From: Actinomadura cremea
GTDB lineage: Bacteria > Actinomycetota > Actinomycetes > Streptosporangiales > Streptosporangiaceae
DNA: 64,000 nt
Assembly (NCBI RefSeq): GCF_014648495.1
Contig: NZ_BMRF01000005.1
Span: 124,001-188,000 of the forward strand
Direction of reading: 5' to 3'
How positions within the stretch are numbered: position 1 is the first letter of the stretch; each line of letters opens with the position of its first letter. The notes below the pieces were generated by a model, which saw nothing but the letters and a program-made list of their open reading frames with translations, made no database searches and was not told the origin of the DNA. The position numbers and the translations under genes were made by a program. This document shows positions 15,924-27,160 of this stretch, in pieces.

Positions 15924-17048
15924 TCAGTCGACGCGTCGCGGAGCGACGACGACCTGCACCCGCTGGAACTCCTTCAGCTCCGTGTACCCGGACGTCGCCA
16001 TCGCGCGGCTCAGCGCCCCGATCAGGTTCATCGAACCGTCCGCGACGTGCGACGGGCCGTGCAGGATCTGCTCCATCGTCCCGATCGTCCCGACCTCCAG
16101 CCGGGTACCGCGCGGGATGTCCGGGTGGTGCGCCTCGCTGCCCCAGTGGTAGCCGCGCCCCGGCGCCTCGGTGGCCCGCGCGAACGGCGACCCGACCATC
16201 ACCGCGTCCGAACCGCACGCGAACGCCTTCGCGATGTCGCCGCTGTTCACCATGCCGCCGTCCGCGATCACGTGCACGTACCGGCCGCCCGACTCGTCCA
16301 GGTAGTCGCGGCGCGCGGCGGCCACGTCCGCGACGGCCGTCGCCATCGGCACCGCCACGCCCAGCACCGTCCGCGTCGTGTGCCCCGAGCCGCCGCCGAA
16401 TCCCACGAGGACGCCCGCGGCGCCCGTCCGCATGAGGTGCAGGGCCGCCGTGTAGGTGGAGCAGCCGCCCACGATGACCGGAACGTCCAGGTCGTAGATG
16501 AACTGCTTGAGGTTCAGCGGCTCCGCGCGTCCCGACACGTGCTCGGCCGACACCGTGGTGCCGCGGATCACGAACAGGTCCACGCCCGCGTCGATCACGG
16601 TCTTGTGGAACTGCGCGGTGCGCTGCGGCGACAGCCGCGCCGCGACCGTCACCCCCGCCTCCCGGACCTCCTCGATCCGGCGGCCGATCAGCTCCGCCTT
16701 GATCGGCTCGTTGTAGATGTCCTGCAACCGCCGGGTGGCGCGGGCGTCGTCCAGCGACGAGATCTCGGCGAGCAGCGGCTCGGGGTTCTCGTACCGCGTC
16801 CACAACCCCTCGAGGTCGAGCACGGCGAGCCCGCCGAGCCGTCCCACGGCGATCGCGGTGGCCGGGCTGACCACGCTGTCCATCGGTGCCACGACCAGCG
16901 GCATGTCGAACCGATAGGCGTCGATCTGCCAGGCGACGCTGACCTCCTCCGGATCGCGCGTCCGGCGCGACGGCACGATGCCGATGTCGTCGAAGGCGTA
17001 CGCCCGCCGGCCGCTCTTGCCGGCGCCGATCTCCACGTCTGCGGCCAC
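15924..17048 (-). CDS. guaB3: GuaB3-family IMP dehydrogenase-related protein
   Basis: A 374-residue TIM-barrel protein of the GuaB3 family, conserved beside guaB in actinobacteria. Compared with GuaB it lacks the CBS pair and begins directly with the barrel ('RRAYAFDDIGIVPSRRTRDP', 'PLVVAPMDSVVSP'). At the place of the IMPDH catalytic cysteine it reads 'GSGHTTR' (H223) where GuaB has 'GSICTTR'. The phosphate-binding 'IADGGMVNSGDIAKAFACGS' and the family tail 'SGYTELKEFQRV' are present. GTG 17048 follows AGGAAGG. The true activity of actinobacterial GuaB3 is unsettled; classic IMPDH chemistry looks unlikely here without the cysteine. Confidence 0.9.
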   Translation of the reverse strand: MAADVEIGAGKSGRRAYAFDDIGIVPSRRTRDPEEVSVAWQIDAYRFDMPLVVAPMDSVVSPATAIAVGRLGGLAVLDLEGLWTRYENPEPLLAEISSLDDARATRRLQDIYNEPIKAELIGRRIEEVREAGVTVAARLSPQRTAQFHKTVIDAGVDLFVIRGTTVSAEHVSGRAEPLNLKQFIYDLDVPVIVGGCSTYTAALHLMRTGAAGVLVGFGGGSGHTTRTVLGVAVPMATAVADVAAARRDYLDESGGRYVHVIADGGMVNSGDIAKAFACGSDAVMVGSPFARATEAPGRGYHWGSEAHHPDIPRGTRLEVGTIGTMEQILHGPSHVADGSMNLIGALSRAMATSGYTELKEFQRVQVVVAPRRVD

Positions 17049-17155
17049 TGCGCCCTTCCTCTGCGTCACGGGGTTCCCGCGCGCTGCGGAAACAAGCCCC
17101 GCAAAGCTTACGTCAGGCCAGGACAGGGCCAGGAACCGGCCGGGACGCCGCCGCC

Positions 17156-18865
<1,710 letters not shown>

Positions 18866-18895
18866 TCACACGGCGACTCGCAGTAGCGTGGGTGT

Positions 18896-19282
18896 GTGCA
18901 CGACGACGCTCCGCTCGACCCGTTCGCCGGAGACCCGGACGACCCGGCGGCGTCGCTCGGCGACCCGGGCGAGGACGCCGCCCCGCTCAGCGTGAGCGAA
19001 CGCGAGGACGTCCTGGCCGACCTCGCCGACCTCGAGGTCTTCCGCGCCCTGCTCGAACCCCTGGGCGTCCGCGGCCTCACCGTCGACTGCGGAGACTGCG
19101 GCAAGCCCCACTACATCGACTGGGACCTCCTGCACGGCAACCTGCGCCACCTGCTCGACGAGGGTCTCCCCCGCGTCCACGAACCGGCCCTCTCCCCCGA
19201 CCCCGTCGACTACGTCTCCTGGGAGTACGCCCGCGGCTACGTCGACGGCGTGATCGACAGCGAGGAGGGCCGCGACGACTGA
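18896..19282 (+). CDS. DUF5319 protein
   Basis: A 128-residue acidic protein of the actinobacteria-specific DUF5319 family (Rv3412 in M. tuberculosis), nearly always next to guaB. The N-terminal 45 residues are acidic and Pro-rich; the conserved core is 'LTVDCGDCGKPHYIDWDLLH', whose CxxC-x3-H-like pattern could bind metal, followed by 'YVSWEYARGYVDGVIDS'. GTG 18896 gives the family N-terminus. Function unknown. It is divergent from guaB over 243 nt and stops 12 nt before the opposing flavoprotein gene. Confidence 0.85.
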   Translation: MHDDAPLDPFAGDPDDPAASLGDPGEDAAPLSVSEREDVLADLADLEVFRALLEPLGVRGLTVDCGDCGKPHYIDWDLLHGNLRHLLDEGLPRVHEPALSPDPVDYVSWEYARGYVDGVIDSEEGRDD

Positions 19283-19293
19283 CCCCCGGGCGC

Positions 19294-20577
19294 TCACGGG
19301 AGGACGGGGAAGTTGCTGCGGAACACGCCGTGCGGGTCGTGGGCCCGCTTGATGTCCCGCAGGCGGTCGAGAGCGGCGGGAGCGAAGGCGTCGGCGGCGG
19401 TCTCCGCGGGGTTCAGGTACGTGAAGGGCTTGCGTCCGGACAGGCGGGGGCCGAGGGCGTCGGCGAGGGCGTGCTGCTTCGCGGTGATGGCGGCGGACGA
19501 CCCGGGATCGGTCGGGACGCCGAACAGGTACAGCGAGTAGGGCTCGGTCAGCGGGCCGTGCGGGGAGTCGGACGGACGGGCGAACGCGCCGCCGAGGTGC
19601 CGGATCTGCAGGCTCATGAGCGGGGCGATCGGGTCGGCCAGGAGGGTCTTGACGGCCACGTCGTCGAGGTCGGTCAGCAGTTCGCCGCGCGAAAGGCCCG
19701 CGCCGGGGTCGGTGGGTTCGGCGGTGATGGCGCCGAGTTCGGACGGTGACATGGACCTGCGGCCGTCGGAGACGGGGCCGGGCACGGCGTCGAGGGGGCG
19801 CAGCAGGTCGCCGGCGTCGCCGAGGACGGTGGCGTCGACGGCGACGAGCGGGGCCGAGCCGGGGAAGTGCAGGACGTCCAGCCAGGCGGTCAGGTGGTCG
19901 GGGGCGGTCGCGGTGAGCTCCCGGTAGGCCGCCACGACCTCGGGGAGGCGGTCGGCGCTCCACATGACGCGGCCGCCGAACAGGGCCGGCGCGGGGTGCA
20001 GGGCGAACTCGACGGCGGTGACGATCGCGAAGTCGCCGCCTCCGCCGCGCAGCGCCCAGAACAGGTCGGCGTCGGCGGGGGTGACGCGGCGGGGGACGCC
20101 GTCGGCGTCGACGATGTCGAAGGCGGTGACGGAGTCGGCGGCCCAGCCGTGGGCGCGGCCGAACCAGCTGAGGCCGCCGCCGAGGGTGTAGCCGGTGACG
20201 CTGACGACCGGGGAGCTGCCGGGCAGGCCGGTGAGGCCGTGCGGCGCGGCGGCGGCCTGGACGCGGCCCCAGGTCACGCCCGCCTCGGCGCGGGCCGTCC
20301 GGGCGGACGGGTCGATGCGCAGGCCGTCGAGGCGTCCGGTGCGCAGCAGGATCGTGCCGTCCGTCCGGCCGGTGGCGCCGTGTCCGGACGGCTGGGTGGT
20401 GACGGTGAGCCCGGACGCGCGGGCGTGCCGGACGAGCGCGGCGACGTCGGCGGCGTCGGCGGCCTCGACGACGGCGGCGACGGGCTGCTCGACGGCCAGG
20501 TTCCAGGGGCGGCGGGCCTCGTCGAAGCCGGGGTCGCCGGGGAGGAGGACACGGCCGCGGATCTCAAGAGTTCGCAT
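19294..20577 (-). CDS. FAD-linked oxidoreductase of the berberine-bridge (BBE) type
   Basis: A 427-residue flavoprotein with an N-terminal FAD_binding_4 domain and a C-terminal BBE segment ('PFTYLNPAETAADAFAPAAL' to 'DPHGVFRSNFPV'). H66 in 'QPSGHGATG' is placed for covalent 8-alpha-histidyl FAD attachment. The second covalent anchor, a cysteine in bicovalent members, is absent: that stretch reads 'PVVSVTGYTLGGGLSW'. So the flavin is probably singly linked. There is no signal peptide. Its promoter region is shared with the divergent MocR regulator (46 nt between starts), the probable controller. Substrate unknown; these enzymes often oxidise secondary-metabolite or sugar alcohols. Confidence 0.85.
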   Translation of the reverse strand: MRTLEIRGRVLLPGDPGFDEARRPWNLAVEQPVAAVVEAADAADVAALVRHARASGLTVTTQPSGHGATGRTDGTILLRTGRLDGLRIDPSARTARAEAGVTWGRVQAAAAPHGLTGLPGSSPVVSVTGYTLGGGLSWFGRAHGWAADSVTAFDIVDADGVPRRVTPADADLFWALRGGGGDFAIVTAVEFALHPAPALFGGRVMWSADRLPEVVAAYRELTATAPDHLTAWLDVLHFPGSAPLVAVDATVLGDAGDLLRPLDAVPGPVSDGRRSMSPSELGAITAEPTDPGAGLSRGELLTDLDDVAVKTLLADPIAPLMSLQIRHLGGAFARPSDSPHGPLTEPYSLYLFGVPTDPGSSAAITAKQHALADALGPRLSGRKPFTYLNPAETAADAFAPAALDRLRDIKRAHDPHGVFRSNFPVLP

Positions 20578-20616
20578 ATGGCCAACCTAGGGACGAGATA
20601 GACCGTTGTTAGGGTG

Positions 20617-20646
20617 CAATCTCGTGCAGAAAGATTGGGTCAATCT
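20617..20646. promoter_or_regulatory. CAATCT/AGATTG operator cluster at the MocR start
   Basis: Three copies of one hexamer: CAATCT (20617-20622), its inverse AGATTG (20632-20637), and CAATCT again (20641-20646). The last two form an inverted repeat with a 3-nt centre, and the two CAATCT copies are direct repeats 24 nt apart. MocR/PdxR proteins typically bind repeats of this kind beside their own gene, so this is the probable autoregulatory site for the MocR gene and the divergent flavoprotein. Confidence 0.5.
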
Positions 20647-22018
20647 GGCGGAGCGGATCGGCGCCGACCTGCTCGTGGAGCCGTCGGGGAGCGGACGGGC
20701 CGCGCTGACGCGGGCGCTGCGGGAGGCCGTCCGGTCGGGGCGGCTGGCCCCGGGGACGCGGCTGCCCCCGTACCGGTCGCTGGCCGCGGATCTCGGGCTG
20801 GCGCGCAACACGGTCGCCGACGCGTACGCCGAGCTGGTCGCCGAGGGGTGGCTGACCGCGCGGCAGGGGTCGGGGACGCGGGTCGCGCTGCGGGTGCGCC
20901 CGCCGGCGCCGCCGAGGCCGAGCCCTCCGCGGCGGGCGCCGCGCCATGACCTGGCGCAGGGGAAACCCGATCCGGCGTCGTTCCCGCGGACCGCGTGGCT
21001 GGCCTCGGCGCGGCGCGCGCTCACCGCCGCGCCGAGTGAGGCGTTCGGTCCGGGCGACCCGAGGGGGCGTCCCGAGCTGCGCGGGGCGCTGGCCGAGTAC
21101 CTGGCGCGGACGCGGGGGGTGCGGGCCGATCCCGAGCGCATCGTCGTCTGCTCGGGGTTCGCGCACGCGCTGCGACTGCTGTTCGGCGGCCGGGTGCTGC
21201 GCGGCCCGCTCGCGGTGGAGTCCTACGGGCTGCCGTTCCACTGGGGGCTGCTGGCGGAGGCGGGGGTGCGGACCCGTCCGCTGGCGGTGGACGCGGACGG
21301 CGCGCGGGTGGACGGGCTCGGCGGGGAGCGCGCGGTGCTGCTGACGCCCGCGCACCAGTTCCCGACGGGCGGGCCGCTGCATCCGCGGCGGCGGGCGGCG
21401 GTCGTGGACTGGGCCGCGGCGGGCGGCGGGGTCGTCGTCGAGGACGACTACGACGGCGAGTTCCGCTACGACCGGCGGCCCGTCGGGGCCGTCCAGGGGC
21501 TCGATCCGGACCGGGTGGTGTACGTCGGTTCGGTGAGCAAGAGCCTGTCACCGGCGATCCGGCTGGGCTGGATGGTGCTGCCCGGACGGCTCGTCGAGGG
21601 CGTGCTCGCGGTGAAGGGGCAGCGGGAGGCGTGGGCGAGCGCGCTCGACCAGCTCACCCTGGCGGATTTCTTCGAGTCCGGCTCCTACGACCGGCAGGTG
21701 CGCCGGATGCGGCAGCGGTACCGGCGCCGGCGCGACCGGTTCACCGCGGCGCTGGCGGAGCGGGCGCCGGGCGTCCGCGCGTCCGGCATGGCGGCCGGGC
21801 TGCACGTGGTGCTGCGGCTGCCGGACGGTACGGAGGACGCGACGGTGCGCGCGGCGGCGCGGGCGGGGATCGCCGTGGACGGGCTGCGCGGCTTCCGGCA
21901 TCCGGACGCGGACGTGCCGCGGATGGACGGGCTGGTCGTCGGTTACGCGGCGCCGCCCGAGCACGCGTTCGAGCCCGCGATCCGGGCGCTGCTGGACGTC
22001 CTGCCTAGGGGCGGGTGA
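20624..22018 (+). CDS. MocR-type regulator (GntR winged helix fused to class I aminotransferase)
   Basis: A 464-residue fusion. The N-terminal GntR domain includes 'LTRALREAVRSGRLAPGTRL' and 'SLAADLGLARNTVADAYAEL'; a Pro/Arg-rich linker (about residues 95-112) precedes a PLP fold with 'VVEDDYDGEFRYDRRPVGAV' and the Schiff-base lysine in 'VGSVSKSLSPAIRLGW'. PdxR (activator of PLP synthesis) is the best known member, but no pdxST is nearby, so its target is probably the adjacent flavoprotein gene. GTG 20624 is a likely start, within the repeat cluster; an upstream TTG (20606) is less convincing. Its 3' end overlaps the opposing rsdA-like gene by 14 nt. Confidence 0.88.
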   Translation: MQKDWVNLAERIGADLLVEPSGSGRAALTRALREAVRSGRLAPGTRLPPYRSLAADLGLARNTVADAYAELVAEGWLTARQGSGTRVALRVRPPAPPRPSPPRRAPRHDLAQGKPDPASFPRTAWLASARRALTAAPSEAFGPGDPRGRPELRGALAEYLARTRGVRADPERIVVCSGFAHALRLLFGGRVLRGPLAVESYGLPFHWGLLAEAGVRTRPLAVDADGARVDGLGGERAVLLTPAHQFPTGGPLHPRRRAAVVDWAAAGGGVVVEDDYDGEFRYDRRPVGAVQGLDPDRVVYVGSVSKSLSPAIRLGWMVLPGRLVEGVLAVKGQREAWASALDQLTLADFFESGSYDRQVRRMRQRYRRRRDRFTAALAERAPGVRASGMAAGLHVVLRLPDGTEDATVRAAARAGIAVDGLRGFRHPDADVPRMDGLVVGYAAPPEHAFEPAIRALLDVLPRGG

Positions 22019-22751
22019 AGCGGTTCCAGCGCTCGCGGGCCTGGTCGCGCAGTTCTTCGAGGGTGGGCGGCGGTTCGGATTCGCGGTCGTCGCCGTCGGT
22101 GGCCGACATGGACGGCACCGGGCGCGGGCGGTCGTCGCCGCGGGACTCGGCGAGGAACCGTTCCAGCCGCTCCTTGAAGGCGCGCTCGATGTGCTCGGGG
22201 ACCTCGCGGCCCGGGACCGGGGACGCCGGCGGCTCGGTCGTGCTCGGACGGACGCGCTCGGACGGGCGGGGCGCGGGCGGCGTGGGCTGCACGTGCGTGG
22301 CGGCGACCGAGTCGTCGGCGTCGCGGGGCGGTCCGGCGCGGCCGGAGGGGCCCGGGGTGGTGGGCGCGACCGCGGACGACCGGTCGGTCACGCCGCTGCC
22401 CGCGGCGGCGACGCCGGTGCTGGCCAGGACGGCGCCCGCGACGCCGAGCGCGACGATGGTGCGGGGGCCGCGGCGGCGCGGGCCGGGGCCGGCCGGGACG
22501 GGCGGGGCGGGCTCCTCGACGTCGCTGATCAGCGCGGTCAGCAGCCGGACGGCCGGGTCGGCGTCGTCGGGCGCGGCGGCGCGGTCAGCGGAGCCGGCAA
22601 CGGGCCGGGCCGCCATGGCGTCGAAGATGGCGTCGGTACGGCGCACCGCGCTCAGGTCGGCGGGGGCCGATGGCCCGCCCCTCGGTGAGGGGACGTCGTG
22701 GGGGCGTGCTGGCTCGGCCGGATTCGGGGCGCCTGGGCTCCGCTCCGTCAA
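22005..22751 (-). CDS. rsdA: Anti-sigma-D factor RsdA-like membrane protein
   Basis: A 248-residue protein with an N-terminal sigma-binding segment ('[18 protein letters not shown]', then '[17 protein letters not shown]'), one transmembrane helix around residues 100-118 ('[20 protein letters not shown]') and a Pro/Thr/Arg-rich extracytoplasmic tail ending in a charged helix. This order and its place directly behind the SigD-type gene match RsdA (Rv3413c), which holds SigD at the membrane until proteolysed. It starts with TTG inside the sigma stop (TTGA, 22748-22751), so it is translationally coupled and probably made at a lower rate. The sequence match to RsdA is weak outside the N-terminal motif. 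Confidence 0.75.
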   Translation of the reverse strand: MTERSPGAPNPAEPARPHDVPSPRGGPSAPADLSAVRRTDAIFDAMAARPVAGSADRAAAPDDADPAVRLLTALISDVEEPAPPVPAGPGPRRRGPRTIVALGVAGAVLASTGVAAAGSGVTDRSSAVAPTTPGPSGRAGPPRDADDSVAATHVQPTPPAPRPSERVRPSTTEPPASPVPGREVPEHIERAFKERLERFLAESRGDDRPRPVPSMSATDGDDRESEPPPTLEELRDQARERWNRFTRP

Positions 22752-23395
22752 GCGATCGACTCCTCTCTGGCCATCGCCCGAAGCCGGGCCAGCGCCCGGT
22801 GCTGCGCGACCCGAACCGCCCCCGCGGACATGCCCAGTACATTACCGGTCTCCTCGGCCGACAGACCCGCCACGACGCGCAGCAGCACCAGCTCGCGCTG
22901 CTGTTCGGGCAGCCGCGTGAGCAGGTCGCGGGCGCGCTGCGCCTCGATGTGGCGCACCACCGTCTCCTCGGGCCCGGGACGGTCGTCGGGGCCGTCCGGC
23001 AGGTCCTCGGTGGGCACGGCCGCGCGGACGGCGCTGCGCAGCGCGTCCGCGATCTTGTGCGCGGCGATGCCGAAGACGAAGGACGCGAAGGGGCGGCCCA
23101 TGTCGCGGTAGCGGGGCAGGGCCGACAGGACGGCGATGCACACCTCCTGCGCCACGTCGTCGGCGATGTGGTACTGCCCGGAGACGCGGCCGAGCCGCGC
23201 CCGGCAGTACCGGACGATCATGGGTCGGACCTCGGCGATCAGCACTTCGATCGCGCCGGGGTCGCCCTGCACCGCCAGCGCCGTCAGTTCCTTGAGGTCA
23301 CCGTCGTCGGGCTTCGCCGTGCGCCGCCTCCCGCGGCCCGTGTCGCGGGGCGGGGGCGGCGGTCCCCCGGAGAGCTCGGCTGCGCTCGCGGCCAT
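22748..23395 (-). CDS. sigD: SigD/ShbA-type RNA polymerase sigma factor
   Basis: An ECF-type sigma factor of 215 residues from the chosen start. Region 2 is '[20 protein letters not shown]'-like (here [20 protein letters not shown]) and '[20 protein letters not shown]'; region 4 is '[20 protein letters not shown]' and '[20 protein letters not shown]'. The match is to mycobacterial SigD and Streptomyces ShbA, which in Streptomyces transcribes the principal sigma gene hrdB; both are encoded in the same guaB-groEL neighbourhood. The start is uncertain: ATG 23395 and ATG 23431 are both possible and neither has a good ribosome site. The open frame further upstream runs into the groEL terminator and is not coding. 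Confidence 0.88.
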   Translation of the reverse strand: MAASAAELSGGPPPPPRDTGRGRRRTAKPDDGDLKELTALAVQGDPGAIEVLIAEVRPMIVRYCRARLGRVSGQYHIADDVAQEVCIAVLSALPRYRDMGRPFASFVFGIAAHKIADALRSAVRAAVPTEDLPDGPDDRPGPEETVVRHIEAQRARDLLTRLPEQQRELVLLRVVAGLSAEETGNVLGMSAGAVRVAQHRALARLRAMAREESIA

Positions 23396-23508
23396 GGTCC
23401 GGGCGTGGCTTCCCTGGGTCACGTCAAGCATGATGCCCAGCGCCGCCGGGCGTGTCGCCACCGTCTCGTACAACGGAATGGTCACAGTTCTGCGTCCGGG
23501 GGTGCGCG

Positions 23509-23542
23509 AAAAGGCCCCCATCCGTACGGACGGGGGCCTTTT
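23509..23542. terminator. Bidirectional terminator between groEL and sigD
   Basis: AAAAGGCCCCC (23509-23519) pairs with GGGGGCCTTTT (23532-23542), with the self-complementary TCCGTACGGA in between. This classical hairpin with A/T-flanked arms lies 60 nt after the groEL stop. Confidence 0.85.
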
Positions 23543-23602
23543 CCGGCACCTCGGACGGCGTGCGAAACGCCGTCCGACGTGGTCTTTCGCCGGTGCCGTC
23601 GA

Positions 23603-25237
<1,635 letters not shown>

Positions 25238-25307
25238 TCACGCGGTCCGCCCCGGTCCCCGCCGAAGTCGGCGCGGACCGGGGCGGGCGCAATCACGTCT
25301 CGCTTGG

Positions 25308-25616
25308 TTACTTCTCGATGACCGCGAGCACGTCGCGGGCCGAGAGCACGAGGTACTCCTCGTTGTTGTACTTGACCTCGGTGCCGCCGTACTTGCTGTA
25401 CAGCACGACCTCGCCGACCTTGACGTCGACGGGAACGCGCTCGCCCTTGTCGTCGACGCGGCCGGGGCCGACCGCAACGACGGTGCCCTCCTGGGGCTTC
25501 TCCTTGGCGGTGTCGGGAATCACCAGGCCCGACGCGGTGGTGGTCTCGGCCTCGAGCGGCTGGACGACGATGCGGTCCTCGAGCGGCTTGAGAGTGACCT
25601 TGGTGGCGGTCGTCAC
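25308..25616 (-). CDS. groES: Co-chaperonin GroES
   Basis: A 102-residue heptameric lid of GroEL. '[20 protein letters not shown]' is the conserved first strand region, the mobile loop is '[20 protein letters not shown]', and '[20 protein letters not shown]' is the second conserved block. GTG 25616 has GGGGAGG seven bases upstream. It is first in the groES-groEL operon. Confidence 0.97.
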   Translation of the reverse strand: MTTATKVTLKPLEDRIVVQPLEAETTTASGLVIPDTAKEKPQEGTVVAVGPGRVDDKGERVPVDVKVGEVVLYSKYGGTEVKYNNEEYLVLSARDVLAVIEK

Positions 25617-25739
25617 GATCTGACCTCCCCTTCGATAGGTCCTCGGCCGGCCATGGTCGGCCGACCGGTAACTGTGACAGAGAGAGGCGACCCTGGACCG
25701 GCCTGCCGTCGCGGGTGCCAGACCGACCTTGTCGCTGTG

Positions 25740-25766
25740 TTGGCACTCTAGCGTGGAGAGTGCCAG
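25740..25766. promoter_or_regulatory. CIRCE element (HrcA operator)
   Basis: TTGGCACTC (25740-25748), nine bases, then GAGTGCCAG (25758-25766): the conserved CIRCE inverted repeat (consensus arms TTAGCACTC / GAGTGCTAA with N9) with one symmetric change per arm. It lies 124 nt upstream of the groES start, so HrcA repression of groES-groEL is expected. hrcA is not in the window. The divergent methyltransferase gene starts 108 nt on the other side. Confidence 0.92.
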
Positions 25767-25873
25767 ACACGAAACTATGCGGTGCCCCGTGGCTCGTCAA
25801 CACGAACGCGGACCTCCGGGGCCGACCGTCGCGCGACGGTCGCCCGGTGTTCACGGGCCGCTAGTTTCGACCC

Positions 25874-27160
25874 ATGGACCTGTCGTCGTTCCGCACCCTG
25901 CGGTCCCCCTCCGGCCAGGACGTACTCGCGGCGGCGACCGGCGCGGACGTCGGCGGGGACGGGCTGCTCGCGACGGCCGCGCGGCTCCGGGAACGGCACG
26001 ATCCCGAACTCGTCGCGGCGGCGTTGACGCAGGCGCGGCTGCGGGAACGGGCGAAGGTCAAGTTCGGTGCGGACGCCGAGCGGATGTACTTCACCGAGGC
26101 CGGGCTCGAACAGTCGACGAGGGCGAGCGTGGCGGCGTACAGGGCCGGACGGTTCGCGGACCGGCTGGCGGGCGCGCGCGTGCTGGAGCTTGGCTGCGGC
26201 ATCGGAGCCGACCTCGTTGCGCGAGCGCGCGCGGGACTGACGGGCGACGGCGTGGAACTCGACCCCCTGACGGCGGAGGTCGCGCAGGCGAACGTGGACG
26301 CGCTGGACGTGCGCGATCGCGCGTCCGTCCGGGTGGGCGACGCCGTCGAGCAGGACCCGGACGGGTACGCGGCCGTGTTCGCCGACCCGGGCCGCCGCAC
26401 GGCGCGCGGCCGGGTGTTCGACCCGCGCGCGTACGAGCCGCCGCTCGACGCCGTCCTCGACCTGGCCGGGCGGACGGACGCCGCGTGCGTGAAGGTCGCG
26501 CCGGGCATCCCGCACGAGGCCGTCCCGGACGGTGCGGAGGCCGAGTGGATCTCGGTCGGCGGGGACGTGAAGGAGGCCGCGCTGTGGCTCGGGCGGCTCG
26601 CGGGCGGCGTCCCGCGCCGCGCGACGCTGCTGGACGGGACGGGCGCGGTGGCGGGCTCGCTGGTCCCGCGCGGGCTCGGCGACCCGGACGTCCGCGGGTG
26701 GGGTCGCTACCTGTACGAACCGGACGGCGCGGTCATCCGGGCGCACCTCGTGGCGGAGGTCGCGGAGCGGGTCGGCGGCGGCCTCGCCGACCCGCGCATC
26801 GCGTACGTGACGTCGGACGAGGAGCACGCGACGCCGTTCGCGTCCGGGTACGAGATCGAGGACGTGCTGCCGTTCTCGGTGAAGCGGCTGCGCGCGGAGC
26901 TGCGGCGGCGGGACGTCGGGGTGCTGACGGTCAAGAAGCGCGGGTCGGCCGTGGACGTGGACAAGCTGCGACGCGACCTGGGGTTCGGCGGGCGCAGGGC
27001 CCGGCGGGGCGCGGCCGGGCTGACGGTCGTCGTGACGCGCGTCGGGCGGGACCCGGTCGCGCTGCTCGCCCGTCCGCTCGCCCGTCCGCTCGCCCGTCCG
27101 CTCGCCCGTCCGCTCGCCCGTCCGGCCGCGGTGCCGCCGGCCGGACCGGAAGGGCGCTGA
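25874..27160 (+). CDS. Class I SAM-dependent methyltransferase with THUMP-like C-terminal domain
   Basis: A 428-residue cytoplasmic protein. An N-terminal helical part ('VLAAATGADVGGDGLLATAA') precedes a Rossmann methyltransferase with motif I 'VLELGCGIGADLVARARAG', an acidic strand end 'GVELDPLTAEVAQANV' and a catalytic-type loop 'AVFADPGRRTARGRVFDP'. The C-terminal third ('FSVKRLRAELRRRDVGVLTV') is the THUMP-like domain of this actinobacterial family, suggesting an RNA substrate, though none is proven. The tail carries five exact LARP repeats. It starts at ATG 25874 with little leader and is divergent from groES. Confidence 0.8.
   Translation: MDLSSFRTLRSPSGQDVLAAATGADVGGDGLLATAARLRERHDPELVAAALTQARLRERAKVKFGADAERMYFTEAGLEQSTRASVAAYRAGRFADRLAGARVLELGCGIGADLVARARAGLTGDGVELDPLTAEVAQANVDALDVRDRASVRVGDAVEQDPDGYAAVFADPGRRTARGRVFDPRAYEPPLDAVLDLAGRTDAACVKVAPGIPHEAVPDGAEAEWISVGGDVKEAALWLGRLAGGVPRRATLLDGTGAVAGSLVPRGLGDPDVRGWGRYLYEPDGAVIRAHLVAEVAERVGGGLADPRIAYVTSDEEHATPFASGYEIEDVLPFSVKRLRAELRRRDVGVLTVKKRGSAVDVDKLRRDLGFGGRRARRGAAGLTVVVTRVGRDPVALLARPLARPLARPLARPLARPAAVPPAGPEGR
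27065..27124 (+). repeat. Five exact 12-bp tandem repeats (LARP x5) in the methyltransferase tail
   Basis: Unit CTCGCCCGTCCG repeated five times without error near the 3' end of the gene, adding a basic, proline-spaced tail. The array keeps frame and lies outside the conserved domains. Confidence 0.95.

Noticed and set aside
23396-23521. Longer N-terminus for the sigma factor (start at 23521)
   Set aside because: The extra codons lie on the groEL terminator hairpin (23509-23542) and encode nothing resembling sigma region 1.
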